DNA of 64,000 bases, from assembly GCF_014773245.1 (NCBI RefSeq), contig NZ_JACWMX010000008.1:1-64000 (forward strand), given 5' to 3'. The notes beneath the pieces were generated by a model. That model made no database searches. It was not told the origin of the DNA and was given only the letters and a program-made list of their open reading frames with translations. A program made the position numbers and the translations under genes. Position 1 is the stretch's first letter. Each line of letters opens with the position of its first letter. Source of the DNA: Mucilaginibacter glaciei (lineage in GTDB: Bacteria; Bacteroidota; Bacteroidia; Sphingobacteriales; Sphingobacteriaceae). Of this stretch, positions 45,419-54,021 are shown one piece after another.

Positions 45419-46522
45419 CTACACGTTAAACCTGAAGTGCATAATGTCGCCATCGGCCACTACATAGCTTTTGCCTTCTACAGACATTTTGCCGTTTTCT
45501 TTGATCACCGCTTCAGAACCGTTAAATTTTACAAAGTCATCATATTTGATCACTTCTGCACGGATAAAACCCTTTTCAAAGTCGGTGTGAATAACACCGG
45601 CTGCCTGCGGTGCTGTAAAACCCTGGGTGATGGTCCAGGCACGTACTTCCTGCACACCTGCCGTGAAGTAGGTGGCCAGATTAAGCAGGCGGTAAGCCGC
45701 TTTGATCAATTTATTTACGCCCGATTCTGTCAGGCCCAGGTCGCCTAAAAATTCCTGGCGCTCTTCGTATGATTCCAGTTCGGCTATCTCGGCCTCTATC
45801 TGTGCAGATATCACTAATACCTCGGCACCTTCTTCTTTAGCTACCGCTTTTACCTTTTCTACATAGGCATTCCCGGTAACTACAGAGCCTTCGTCCACAT
45901 TACAAACGTACATTACCGGTTTAGCGGTAAGCAGCCAGATATCTTCAATGTATTCTTTATCTTCTTCTTCAACGGGGGCAGTACGCGCGCTTTTGCCTTG
46001 CAGCAAGTGATTTTTGTAGATGGTGAGCACGTCGTAAGTTTTTTTTGCTTCCTTATCGCCGCCTGTTTTGGCCATCTTCTCCACCTTCTGGATCTTCTTT
46101 TCAATCGATTCCAGGTCTTTCAGCTGCAATTCGGTGTCGATGATCTCCTTATCGCGGATAGGGTCTACAGAGCCATCCACGTGGATCACGTTATCGTTAT
46201 CAAAGCAGCGTAAAACGTGCAAAATAGCATTAGTAGCGCGGATGTTGGCTAAAAACTGGTTACCTAATCCTTCGCCTTTGCTGGCTCCTTTTACTAAACC
46301 GGCAATGTCGACAATTTCAATAACATTGGGTACAATGCTCTTAGGGTTAACTATTTCGGTTAGTTTGGTCAGGCGCTCATCCGGCACGGTGATCACACCC
46401 ACATTTGGTTCGATAGTACAAAACGGAAAGTTTGCAGCCTGTGCCTTTGCGTTTGATAAACAGTTAAAAAGTGTCGACTTACCTACGTTCGGCAAACCTA
46501 CTATACCACATTGTAAACCCAT
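45419..46522 (-). CDS. ychF: Redox-regulated ATPase YchF (Obg-like)
   Basis: 367 residues, normal for YchF, a P-loop protein of the Obg family that prefers ATP and binds ribosomes. G1 'GLPNVGKSTLFN' opens the protein, and 'DIAGLVKGASKGEGLGNQFL' is the G3 region. A helical insert (about 125-200) precedes 'VCNVDE' (the NVDE-type motif in place of NKxD), and a TGS domain ends the protein ('ARAEVIKYDDFVKFNGS'). Single gene, divergent from mgtE. Confidence 0.97.
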   Translation of the reverse strand: MGLQCGIVGLPNVGKSTLFNCLSNAKAQAANFPFCTIEPNVGVITVPDERLTKLTEIVNPKSIVPNVIEIVDIAGLVKGASKGEGLGNQFLANIRATNAILHVLRCFDNDNVIHVDGSVDPIRDKEIIDTELQLKDLESIEKKIQKVEKMAKTGGDKEAKKTYDVLTIYKNHLLQGKSARTAPVEEEDKEYIEDIWLLTAKPVMYVCNVDEGSVVTGNAYVEKVKAVAKEEGAEVLVISAQIEAEIAELESYEERQEFLGDLGLTESGVNKLIKAAYRLLNLATYFTAGVQEVRAWTITQGFTAPQAAGVIHTDFEKGFIRAEVIKYDDFVKFNGSEAVIKENGKMSVEGKSYVVADGDIMHFRFNV

Positions 46523-46536
46523 ATTGTTTTTAAATC

Positions 46537-46612
46537 AAGATTATAAGACGCAGGAATTAAGAAAAGAATCTTGTCTCTTGGATTCTTGTTTTCCTGCCTC
46601 TTTTAAAGCCGC
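46537..46612. repeat. Degenerate AAGAATC-word hairpin upstream of ychF
   Basis: GACGCAGGAATTAAGAAAAG is followed within a few bases by the imperfect complement GATTCTTGTTTTCCTGCCTC, giving a long hairpin just upstream of the ychF ATG. The minus strand also shows a -7-like TATCTTTG beyond it, so it would lie in the ychF leader. Confidence 0.5.
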
Positions 46613-46721
46613 AAAGATAACAGAAAAAACTACCTTGTAATTTGAAAAAATAAACGACTTTTGCCAGCAGTACCAATTGGTATAAAACAAGGCATAAACA
46701 TGTAAATAAGAGGGTTTTTTT

Positions 46722-48092
46722 ATGGAAGAAATGGTTGAGCAAATAGAATTGTTACTGGAGCAGGAGGATACCACACAGCTACAGGAATATCTGAATAACC
46801 TCAACATATCTGACGTAGAGGAACTTATAGATGAACTGCCCGAACATGGCCCTAAGTTTATAGAAATATTGTCTATCAACCGCGCGGTGAATGTTTTCCG
46901 TATCCTGGATTTCCCTACACAGGAGCGTATCATTAAAAAACTATCGGGTAAAAAGGTTAGCGAGATCATAAACGAGTTACCGCCGGATGACCGCACCGCT
47001 TTTTTTAGCGAATTACATGGCGATGCGGTTACTAAACTGATCCTGCACCTGTCGCCTGACGACCGCAAGGAGGCGCTTTCCCTATTAGGTTACAAAGAGG
47101 ACAGCGTTGGCCGTTTAATGACACCCGATTATATTGCGGTGAAAAAAAGCTGGGACGTTACGAGGGTACTATCGCACATTAGGCGTTACGGCAAAAACTC
47201 CGAAACCATTGATGTTATTTATGTAATTGGCGATAATGGTATTTTGCTTGACGATATCCGGATCCGCGAGATACTGTTAGTTGCGCCCGAAACAAAGGTA
47301 AGCGACCTGATGGATGGCCGCCTGATAGCCCTAAGTGCTAATGACCCGCAGGAAGACGCTATAAATGTATTCAGGATGAATAACCGTACGGCCTTGCCGG
47401 TGACCGATGACGACGATATTTTATTAGGCATCGTAACGGTTGATGATATCCTGTGGATAGCCAACGAAGAATATACAGAAGATATCCAAAAGATAGGTGG
47501 TACCGAAGCTTTGGACGAGCCTTACCTGGATATTAACCTGTTCCGCCTTGTAAAAAAGCGGGTAGGCTGGCTTGTAGTTTTGTTTTTGGGCGAGATGCTT
47601 ACCGCCACGGCAATGGGCTTTTTTGAGCATGCGATTGAACAGGCCGTTGTGCTGGCGTTGTTTATCCCGCTTATCATATCCAGCGGGGGTAACAGCGGTT
47701 CGCAGGCATCCACATTAATTATACAGGCCATGGCCTTGGGAGAGGTAACTATTGGCGATTGGTGGCGCGTAATGCGCCGCGAGATCTTATCCGGCTTGAT
47801 GCTGGGCGTAACCTTAGGTTTGATCGGCTTTTTCCGTATCGCCATCTTCAGCGCGTTTAGTGATCTGTACGGGCCGCATTGGGCGTTGGTAGGTATCACC
47901 ATCGGCTTCTCGCTTGTCGGTGTGGTGTTATGGGGATCTTTGGCGGGTTCCATGTTACCTTTATTGCTTAAAAAACTGGGTGCCGACCCTGCAACTTCCT
48001 CCGCACCATTTGTAGCTACATTGGTAGATGTTACCGGCCTTATCATCTATTTTAGCATAGCGGTGCTGATATTGAAGGGCACACTTTTATAA
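46722..48092 (+). CDS. mgtE: Magnesium transporter MgtE
   Basis: 456 residues, the standard MgtE length. An acidic N-terminal superhelical domain (about 1-130, 'LPEHGPKFIEIL'), paired CBS domains (about 130-260, 'MTPDYIAV' and 'ALPVTDDDDILLGIVTVDDI') that sense Mg2+, a plug helix, and five membrane helices (about 280-456) with the pore motif 'PLIISSGGNSGSQAST'. No magnesium riboswitch was recognised in the 200 bases upstream, so control is probably through the CBS domains. Confidence 0.96.
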   Translation: MEEMVEQIELLLEQEDTTQLQEYLNNLNISDVEELIDELPEHGPKFIEILSINRAVNVFRILDFPTQERIIKKLSGKKVSEIINELPPDDRTAFFSELHGDAVTKLILHLSPDDRKEALSLLGYKEDSVGRLMTPDYIAVKKSWDVTRVLSHIRRYGKNSETIDVIYVIGDNGILLDDIRIREILLVAPETKVSDLMDGRLIALSANDPQEDAINVFRMNNRTALPVTDDDDILLGIVTVDDILWIANEEYTEDIQKIGGTEALDEPYLDINLFRLVKKRVGWLVVLFLGEMLTATAMGFFEHAIEQAVVLALFIPLIISSGGNSGSQASTLIIQAMALGEVTIGDWWRVMRREILSGLMLGVTLGLIGFFRIAIFSAFSDLYGPHWALVGITIGFSLVGVVLWGSLAGSMLPLLLKKLGADPATSSAPFVATLVDVTGLIIYFSIAVLILKGTLL

Positions 48093-48169
48093 ATTTATTT
48101 TACAGTTGATATTTTGTTTGTTTGAGCATATTTAGTTAGTTTTAAAGAAACTAAACTTTAACTCAACCA

Positions 48170-48670
48170 ATGGAAACACCAGAACACCCATTCGAACACA
48201 CAAAAGATCAAAACATCTTATTATCAGAAGAAGCGCAATACTATCTTCAAAAGGCCGGGCAATGGGCTAATTTTTTGTCAATTATTGGCTTTATTGTAAC
48301 CGGTTTTACGGTAATAGGTGCGCTATTTGTGGGTACCGTATTCACCAATGCCGCTAAAATAAACCCGATGATGCCTTACCCTGCCATGATGGGGTCTATA
48401 ATGAGTGGCTTTTATCTGTCATTTGCGGTATTCAACTTTTTCTTTTCGCTTTACCTTTACCAGTTTGGCAGCAAGGTAAAAGAGGGCATCCTTTACAGCA
48501 ATACCGGGCAGATGACCGTTGCATTCGGTAAGCTTAAATCCTTTTTTAAGCTCTGGGGGATAGCTACTATCGTTATCATTATCTTATATATTCTCATATT
48601 TATAGGGGCTATCGTTTTCGCGGCCAGTATAGGGTCGGCTATGCACACAGGCGGAGGCAGCGCCCTATAA
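48170..48670 (+). CDS. DUF5362-type small membrane protein
   Basis: 166 residues. After a polar N-terminus (about 1-35, including 'LSEEAQYYLQKAGQWANFLSI') there are three to four hydrophobic helices, with the final one near 125-150 ('ATIVIIILYILIFIGAIVFA'). The layout and the 'YYLQKAGQWANFLSIIGF' segment fit DUF5362, whose function is unknown. Single gene with a strong terminator. Confidence 0.75.
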   Translation: METPEHPFEHTKDQNILLSEEAQYYLQKAGQWANFLSIIGFIVTGFTVIGALFVGTVFTNAAKINPMMPYPAMMGSIMSGFYLSFAVFNFFFSLYLYQFGSKVKEGILYSNTGQMTVAFGKLKSFFKLWGIATIVIIILYILIFIGAIVFAASIGSAMHTGGGSAL

Positions 48671-48673
48671 AAC

Positions 48674-48706
48674 AAAACACCCTGCCTTTATGGGGCAGGG
48701 TGTTTT
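48674..48706. terminator. Terminator after the DUF5362 gene
   Basis: AAAACACCCTGCC, 6-base loop, GGCAGGGTGTTTT. It is symmetrical and lies between convergent genes, so it may serve both strands. Confidence 0.85.
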
Positions 48707-48738
48707 ATATAATTTAAGGTGTTTGCTGTTGCGTTTAT

Positions 48739-49059
48739 TTAGTACGAAAAATCTTCGCCGGCTTTAGCCACCTCCGGATTTTCGCCGTATTCATAGCGTT
48801 TTTCTACTACTTCCTGGTGGTCTCTAATATACTCAACCGTTTCTTTTAGGCCCTCGGCAAATTTTTCGAAATCCTCTTTATATAAAAAGATCTTATGCTT
48901 CACAAAAACGCCGTCTTCTAAACGTTTTTTACTTTCGGTAATGGTCACATAGTAATCGTTTGACCGGGTTGCCTTTACATCAAAAAAATAAGTTCTCTTG
49001 CCGGCTCTAACCTTCTTGGAGTGTACTTCTTCGCGCTCTCTGTTATCAAAATCTCCCAT
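48739..49059 (-). CDS. PUR-alpha-like nucleic acid-binding protein (DUF3276)
   Basis: 106 residues. 'GKRTYFFDVKATRSNDYYVTITESKK' followed by 'HKIFLYKEDFEKFAEGLKETVEYI' is one PUR repeat, the beta-sheet/helix unit of PUR-alpha that binds single-stranded purine-rich nucleic acids. Bacteroidota and Borrelia carry such one-repeat proteins, which dimerise to form the full fold. A regulatory or RNA-binding role is likely, but targets are unknown. Confidence 0.92.
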   Translation of the reverse strand: MGDFDNREREEVHSKKVRAGKRTYFFDVKATRSNDYYVTITESKKRLEDGVFVKHKIFLYKEDFEKFAEGLKETVEYIRDHQEVVEKRYEYGENPEVAKAGEDFSY

Positions 49060-49185
49060 AAAATTCTGTATCGTAATAGTTTTGGTTGGCTAAATATAAT
49101 TATTTTTTTAAATCGCAAGTGGCAAATGCGATATAATTAAGCAATTACATAAACTTTTACGCATTTAGATTGTAAATGTTGGAAA

Positions 49186-50973
49186 TTAAATCTGCTCTTC
49201 TTCTTCCAATAATTGTTTTTCGTACAATTCAAAGTAGGCGGTCTTCAGGTCCATCAATTCGTTATGGGTGCCTTGTTCAATAATTTCACCATTATCCAGT
49301 ACCAGTATCTTATCGGCATTTTTAATCGTGGAGATACGGTGCGATATGATCACACTCGTTTTGCCCTGCATCACGCGGCCCAGGTTGTTCAATATCTCTT
49401 CTTCGGTGCGGGTGTCGACTGCCGAGAGGCAATCGTCAAAGATCAATACCTGCGGTTGTTTTACAATGGCTCTTGCTATACTCACCCGCTGCTTTTGACC
49501 GCCGCTTAAGGTAACGCCACGCTCGCCTATCAAGGTATCGAAGCCTTTATCCAGTTCGATAATGTTATTGTACACGGCAGCATCCCTGGCGGCCTGCTCT
49601 ACGCGCGGCATATCCAGTTTATCTGCACTAAAGGCGATGTTATGCGAAATGATATCCGAAAAAAGGAAAACCTCCTGCGGTACAAAGCCAATTTGCGCGC
49701 GGTAGCTATCCAGGTTTAGGCTGGTTAACGGTTCGTTGTCTATCAGGATCTGCCCGCCTGTAGTATCATACATGCGCATGATCAAATTACCCATGGTAGA
49801 TTTTCCTGAACCTGTACGGCCGATAATGGCCACCATTTCGCCGGGGTTAGCTATAAACGACACATTCTTTAATGCCTCGATACCCGTGTCGGGGTAAACG
49901 AATGATACGTTTTTAAATTCAATCTTTCCGTTCAGATGTTTGGCAGGCACATCAGGTGATATGATCTCTGGCACCTCATGTAAAAACTCGTTGATCCGTT
50001 TTTGCGATGCTGCTGCACGTTGCACCAACGAGGTAACCCAGCCTAAAGATATCACCGGGAAGGCCAGCATATTCAGGTACACAATAAACTCGGCGATGTT
50101 ACCCGCGGTAATGTTGCCCTTCATAACTTCTACGCCGCCAATGTATATCGTAATCACATTGCTTAGCCCGATCAGCAGCAGCATCGCCGGGAAAAACATG
50201 GCCTGTACTTTGGCTAAAGCCATGCTTTGGGTTTTATAGTCTTCGCTCTCATCGGCAAATTTACCGCGTACAAAGCCCTCGCGTACGTATGATTTGATGA
50301 CCCTGATGCCCGAAAAGTTCTCCTGCACAAAGCTGGACAAGCCCGATAAGCGTTTTTGGATCTGCTCGCTCCTGAACTCGATAATCGTGTTCACGTAAAA
50401 AATGATCACCGCTAAAACGGGGAGTGGTAAAATAGAAAATACAGTCAACCGTACATTTACCGTAACCATGGCGTAGATCACCAATATAAAAAGTACCACG
50501 GTGTTAATGCTGTACATAATGCCTGGCCCCAGGTACATACGTACACGGCTTACATCTTCGGTAACGCGGTTCATCAGGTCGCCGGTGTTGTGGCGGCGGT
50601 AAAAGGCCAGCGAAAGGCGCTGGTAATGGCTGTAGATCTCGTTCTTTTGATCGTACTCGATATGGCGCGACATCAGGATAATGGTTTGCCGCATAAAAAA
50701 CAGGAATAAGCCCCTCAGCAAGGCCAATATCAGCACCAGTACGCCAAATAGTAACAGGCTCGAGCCAAATATATCGTAGATCACTTCCTGGCGGTTAAAG
50801 CCCTCAAACAGTTGGTAAACGCCGATATTTTCGGTAACCAGGTCAAACGCTACGCGGATAACCTGCGCCGGGAGTACACCAAATATGTTAGAGATGACTA
50901 CAAACAAGATCCCCGGGATGAGCCGCCAGCGGTATTTGTAAAAGAATTTATTGAGGTGTGCGAGTTCTTTCAT
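49186..50973 (-). CDS. ABC exporter (fused membrane and ATPase domains) with Asp in place of catalytic Glu
   Basis: 595 residues from the ATG at 50973 (MKELAHL). The frame extends 17 codons further upstream, but that extension is encoded by an intergenic repeat and is rejected. Membrane domain about 1-320 with six helices, ATPase domain about 345-595. Walker A 'GRTGSGKST', signature 'LSGGQKQR' and H-loop 'ISHR' are intact. The residue after Walker B is Asp not Glu ('LIFDDCLSAVD'), the form seen in the degenerate subunit of heterodimeric exporters such as MdlA or YheI. No partner gene is adjacent. The substrate is unknown. Confidence 0.9.
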   Translation of the reverse strand: MKELAHLNKFFYKYRWRLIPGILFVVISNIFGVLPAQVIRVAFDLVTENIGVYQLFEGFNRQEVIYDIFGSSLLLFGVLVLILALLRGLFLFFMRQTIILMSRHIEYDQKNEIYSHYQRLSLAFYRRHNTGDLMNRVTEDVSRVRMYLGPGIMYSINTVVLFILVIYAMVTVNVRLTVFSILPLPVLAVIIFYVNTIIEFRSEQIQKRLSGLSSFVQENFSGIRVIKSYVREGFVRGKFADESEDYKTQSMALAKVQAMFFPAMLLLIGLSNVITIYIGGVEVMKGNITAGNIAEFIVYLNMLAFPVISLGWVTSLVQRAAASQKRINEFLHEVPEIISPDVPAKHLNGKIEFKNVSFVYPDTGIEALKNVSFIANPGEMVAIIGRTGSGKSTMGNLIMRMYDTTGGQILIDNEPLTSLNLDSYRAQIGFVPQEVFLFSDIISHNIAFSADKLDMPRVEQAARDAAVYNNIIELDKGFDTLIGERGVTLSGGQKQRVSIARAIVKQPQVLIFDDCLSAVDTRTEEEILNNLGRVMQGKTSVIISHRISTIKNADKILVLDNGEIIEQGTHNELMDLKTAYFELYEKQLLEEEEQI

Positions 50974-50983
50974 GCTTGTTTTT

Positions 50984-51022
50984 GTCCGAAAGTCGGGACG
51001 ACCGAAAGTCCGGAAGACGGAC
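50984..51022. repeat. Repeat family E, copy 1 (GTCGGGACGACCGAAAGTCCG)
   Basis: Short direct and inverted units of GTCCGAAAGTC and GACCGAAAGTCCGGAAG just upstream of the ABC exporter start. A 21-base core recurs with one change at 60523-60543; a weaker relative lies at about 51369-51396. Confidence 0.6.
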
Positions 51023-51078
51023 AACTGCTTTCAAACATTCAAAAGTACAGTAAGTGGAGTTGAAATCAAAGTTTGCCA

Positions 51079-51138
51079 ACAACTCACTCCGACATTGCTT
51101 TGCTCGGTCGCCCTCTCTGCGCAAGCGCAAAGAGGGTG
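51079..51138. repeat. Repeat family C, copy 4 (reverse orientation)
   Basis: CAACTCACTCCGACATTGC, TTTGCTCGGTCGCCCTCTC and GCGCAAGCGCAAAGAGGG: the reverse complement order of the copies at 18697 and 43688. Confidence 0.65.
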
Positions 51139-51406
51139 AAGAAATAAGTCTGACGCTTTGCGCTTTAGACGCGGGTGCAATTGGCCGCGTTAGGGATAGG
51201 AGCGGATACCGGCCTTGTAGCTAAAGCCTGCAGGCGTATGAGCGGATGAGCCCGGCCGCAGGCAACGCCACGATCAGTAAACGTTAAAGCCCTTCAAAAT
51301 TTCTTATTGCATTGGTTGCTATCCGTCCATGATCTTTTTCATCTCCCTCTTGCTAAGTTTTTCTTTCCAACTTTCAGACATCCTTACTTTCCGACTACAA
51401 CTAAAC

Positions 51407-51437
51407 TTTGCCACAATAAAAAAAACTCCTACTTTTG
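51407..51437 (+). promoter_or_regulatory. Consensus Bacteroidota promoter of the leucine dehydrogenase gene
   Basis: TTTG (51407-51410), exactly 19 bases, then TACTTTTG (51430-51437). Both elements match TTTG-N19-TAnnTTTG. Transcription should begin around 51444, giving a leader of about 30 bases before the ATG at 51476; this also supports that start over upstream in-frame codons. Confidence 0.85.
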
Positions 51438-51475
51438 CAGCACCAAGAGAAACATTATTACTTGTCGTTATTACA

Positions 51476-52561
51476 ATGCCTGCCCAAACCAACACCGATA
51501 GTATTTTTAACCAGCTGGAAGCATATGGTCATAAAAAGGTTGTGTTTTGCAGCGACCCCGATACCGGCTTAAAGGCAATCATCGCTATTCATGACACTAC
51601 ATTGGGCCCCGCTTTGGGTGGTACCCGTATGTGGGCCTATAAAACCGAGAAGGAAGCCTTGCAGGATGTGTTGCGCTTATCTAAAAACATGACCTATAAA
51701 GCTGCTATTGCAGGCTTAAATATGGGCGGTGGTATGGCGGTGATCATCGGCGACTCCCGTAAGGACAAAACCGAAGCTTTATTACGCAAGTTTGGCCGTT
51801 TTATTAAAAACCAGAACGGCGAATTTATTACTGCCGAAGATGTTGGTACCAATCCGCGCGATATGGAATATATCCGTATGGAAACCCAGCATGTTGTTGG
51901 CGTACCCGAAACAATGGGTGGCAGCGGCGACCCGGGCCCCGTTGCGGCAATGGGCGTTTACATGGGCATGCGGGCCGCATTAAAAGAACTTTACGGATCT
52001 GACTCCATAACCGGCCGCAGCGTTATAGTACAGGGTATAGGCCATGTAGGCGAGCAATTGGTTAAACTATTGACAGAGGCTAACGCCAAAGTTTATGTAA
52101 GCGATATCAACGACGAGCGTAAGCGCCAGGTATCTAAAAAATACGGTGCCGAGGCCATATCCAACAATACCATTTTTGATATCAATGCCGATATCTACGC
52201 GCCATGTGCAATGGGTGCTACTGTTAATACGCAAACCATTAATAAGTTACAGTGTGCCATTATAGCCGGGTCGGCAAATAACCAACTGGCAGATGAGGCC
52301 GAACATGGCCAGATGCTGCTGGATAAAGGCATCCTGTTTGCGCCCGATTATGTGATCAGCGCGGGTGGTATCATCAACGGTTATTCGGAGCTGATGGGCT
52401 ACAGTAAAAAACGTACCATGCAGCTTACCGAAAATATTTATGACGCAACACGAAATGTTTTAAAACTTTCTAAGGCCGAAAACATTTCTACTATTGACGC
52501 GGCGAATAAAATTGCTGAGAAACGCATTGCGGATATTAAAAAAGTAAAATCAACCTATTAG
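51476..52561 (+). CDS. Leucine dehydrogenase-family protein with active-site Lys replaced by Met
   Basis: 361 residues from the ATG at 51476, fixed by the promoter just upstream and the usual N-terminus; an in-frame extension to 51329 lies partly upstream of that promoter. The protein follows leucine dehydrogenase of the Glu/Leu/Phe/Val family throughout: 'ALGGTRMW', 'NMTYKAAIAG', 'EDVGTNPRDM' and the NAD motif 'GIGHVGEQL'. The family active-site signature GGGK reads GGGM (M87, codon ATG at 51734-51736). The first conserved lysine (K75) and D in 'TAEDVG' remain. In characterised enzymes the replaced lysine is essential for deamination, so this copy may be inactive or altered. Confidence 0.92.
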   Translation: MPAQTNTDSIFNQLEAYGHKKVVFCSDPDTGLKAIIAIHDTTLGPALGGTRMWAYKTEKEALQDVLRLSKNMTYKAAIAGLNMGGGMAVIIGDSRKDKTEALLRKFGRFIKNQNGEFITAEDVGTNPRDMEYIRMETQHVVGVPETMGGSGDPGPVAAMGVYMGMRAALKELYGSDSITGRSVIVQGIGHVGEQLVKLLTEANAKVYVSDINDERKRQVSKKYGAEAISNNTIFDINADIYAPCAMGATVNTQTINKLQCAIIAGSANNQLADEAEHGQMLLDKGILFAPDYVISAGGIINGYSELMGYSKKRTMQLTENIYDATRNVLKLSKAENISTIDAANKIAEKRIADIKKVKSTY

Positions 52562-52609
52562 TAATTTATCAGGGCCGGGCATTGTAGCCCGCCATTATCG
52601 TTCTTACAA

Positions 52610-53560
52610 ATGTTAAACAGAAGGCACCTTAGGGTAAAAGTGTTACAATCGCTGTATGCGTACCACCAATCGAATACCAAAGACGTTAAAGCATACGAAA
52701 AATTCCTGCTGGGTAGTATAGACCAGGTTTTTGAAATGTATATCTGGATGCTATCCTTAATTAACGAGGTAGCAGAATACACCTCTCGCGATGCAGAAGA
52801 ACGCGCCAACAAGCACTTGCCCACGGCCGACGATCTGAACGCCAACCTGAAACTGTTGAGCAACAAATTTATTTTAACGCTTGCGCAAAGCAACGAATAC
52901 TCAATCGCTGCAAAAAAGTATAAAGCAGAGTGGTCGTTTGACCCGGAACTGGCCAAATCACTTTTCGATACCTTAAAGGCTTCGCCCGAGTATGCCGAAT
53001 ACCTGGCTAAAGAGGACAACAGCATCCATTCAGACAAAGACATTATCAAGTTTATTTTTAAGAAGGTTATCCTTAAATCGTCATTAGCCGAACAGGTTTT
53101 TGAAGATAAGTTTATTTTTTGGCCGGTAGACCGTGAGGTGCTGCAGGCATTGATAGCCAAAACTTTCAAGAACTTTGCTGATGACGAAGATCTTAAAAAG
53201 AACAAATTGGCCGAAATAAGCGGCAACTGGGCCGAAGACAAGGAGTTTGTGGTGAATTTATTTGAGCAAACCATCCGCCATGATGCGGCTTACCAGGAGC
53301 TGATTGCTGAAAAAACCCAAAACTGGGAGCCCGACCGTATTGCGATGATGGATACTTTATTAATGAAGATGGCTATTGTAGAATTTATTAATTTCACCTC
53401 CATCCCGGTTAAGGTTACTATTAACGAGTATTTGGAGATCTCGAAGGAGTTTAGTACGCCAAAAAGTAATTCGTTTATAAACGGTATATTAGACAAGATT
53501 TTAGCTGAGCTGAAAGCCCAGAATAAAGTAAGAAAAATTGGCAGAGGATTAATAGAATAA
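52610..53560 (+). CDS. nusB: NusB transcription antitermination factor, long form
   Basis: 316 residues, about twice the length of E. coli NusB, as is usual in Bacteroidota. It opens MLNRRHLRVKVLQSLYAYHQ; the classical helical NusB core is at the C-terminus ('AMMDTLLMKMAIVEFINFTSIPVKVTINEYLEISKEF' and 'SFINGILDKI'). The middle region (about 40-200) is a helical, charged insertion of unknown role. NusB binds boxA RNA with S10 during rRNA antitermination. It heads a run with DUF1573, yajC, ybbR-like and coaE. Confidence 0.93.
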   Translation: MLNRRHLRVKVLQSLYAYHQSNTKDVKAYEKFLLGSIDQVFEMYIWMLSLINEVAEYTSRDAEERANKHLPTADDLNANLKLLSNKFILTLAQSNEYSIAAKKYKAEWSFDPELAKSLFDTLKASPEYAEYLAKEDNSIHSDKDIIKFIFKKVILKSSLAEQVFEDKFIFWPVDREVLQALIAKTFKNFADDEDLKKNKLAEISGNWAEDKEFVVNLFEQTIRHDAAYQELIAEKTQNWEPDRIAMMDTLLMKMAIVEFINFTSIPVKVTINEYLEISKEFSTPKSNSFINGILDKILAELKAQNKVRKIGRGLIE

Positions 53561-53567
53561 AATAGAA

Positions 53568-54005
53568 ATGAAAAGACTGATCTTAAGTGCAGTTATTGCC
53601 GGTATGTTATTTACAGCCTGCAATTCGGCAACATCTAACACAAACGCAACATCAGCTTCAACTACTGCTGATGCTACCAGTGCAACCAACGCACCGGCCA
53701 TGAAATTTGAAAAGGAAACCCACGATTTTGGGAAGCTTAAAACCGGCGATAAGGTTACTTATGCCTTTAAGTTTACCAATACGGGTAAATCGCCGTTGAT
53801 CATTAAGGATGCGGTTGCAACTTGTGGCTGTACCAAGCCCGAGTGGCCTACTACCCCCATAGCACCCGGTGCCGATGGTGAAATTAAAGTAACCTTTAAC
53901 AGCGCAGGCAAAATGGGCCTGCAGGATAAACAAATTACCGTAACCGCCAATACCAACCCTGCACAAAACATGGTGCACTTAATTGGCGAGGTAACTACTA
54001 AATAA
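53568..54005 (+). CDS. DUF1573 lipoprotein
   Basis: 145 residues. Signal with lipobox 'LFTAC' and a Ser/Thr/Ala-rich linker (about 20-45), then one DUF1573 immunoglobulin-like domain: 'KFEKETHDFGKLKTGDKVTYAFKFTNTG', 'CGCTKPEWP' and 'ITVTANTNPA'. Envelope protein of unknown role. It starts 7 bases after nusB and 16 bases before yajC, an order that looks fixed in this group. Confidence 0.9.
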   Translation: MKRLILSAVIAGMLFTACNSATSNTNATSASTTADATSATNAPAMKFEKETHDFGKLKTGDKVTYAFKFTNTGKSPLIIKDAVATCGCTKPEWPTTPIAPGADGEIKVTFNSAGKMGLQDKQITVTANTNPAQNMVHLIGEVTTK

Positions 54006-54021
54006 TCATATAAATTAAAAA

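Larger units (their letters stand above)
50974..51475. other. Intergenic region with two repeat families and the leucine dehydrogenase promoter
   Basis: About 500 bases without a gene. It contains a GTCGGGACGACCGAAAG-type repeat (50984-51022), a family C palindrome (51079-51138), a G/C-rich stretch of no clear identity (51160-51270) and a consensus promoter (51407-51437). Confidence 0.6.

Noticed and set aside
46523..46721. Magnesium riboswitch upstream of mgtE
   Set aside because: I looked for a conserved three-stem leader before the ATG and saw only the ychF leader hairpin; no M-box-like structure.
46541..47068. 175-residue minus-strand ORF over the start of mgtE
   Set aside because: Antisense to the conserved MgtE N-terminal domain; no independent evidence.
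47522..48046. 174-residue minus-strand ORF over the mgtE membrane domain
   Set aside because: Antisense shadow of the conserved pore region.
51329..51475. N-terminal extension of leucine dehydrogenase
   Set aside because: It lies across and upstream of a consensus promoter, and homologues start near the ATG at 51476.
52558..53274. 238-residue minus-strand ORF opposite nusB
   Set aside because: Ser/Leu-rich antisense product of a well-identified gene; typical of the complementary frame of helical, Lys/Glu-rich proteins.
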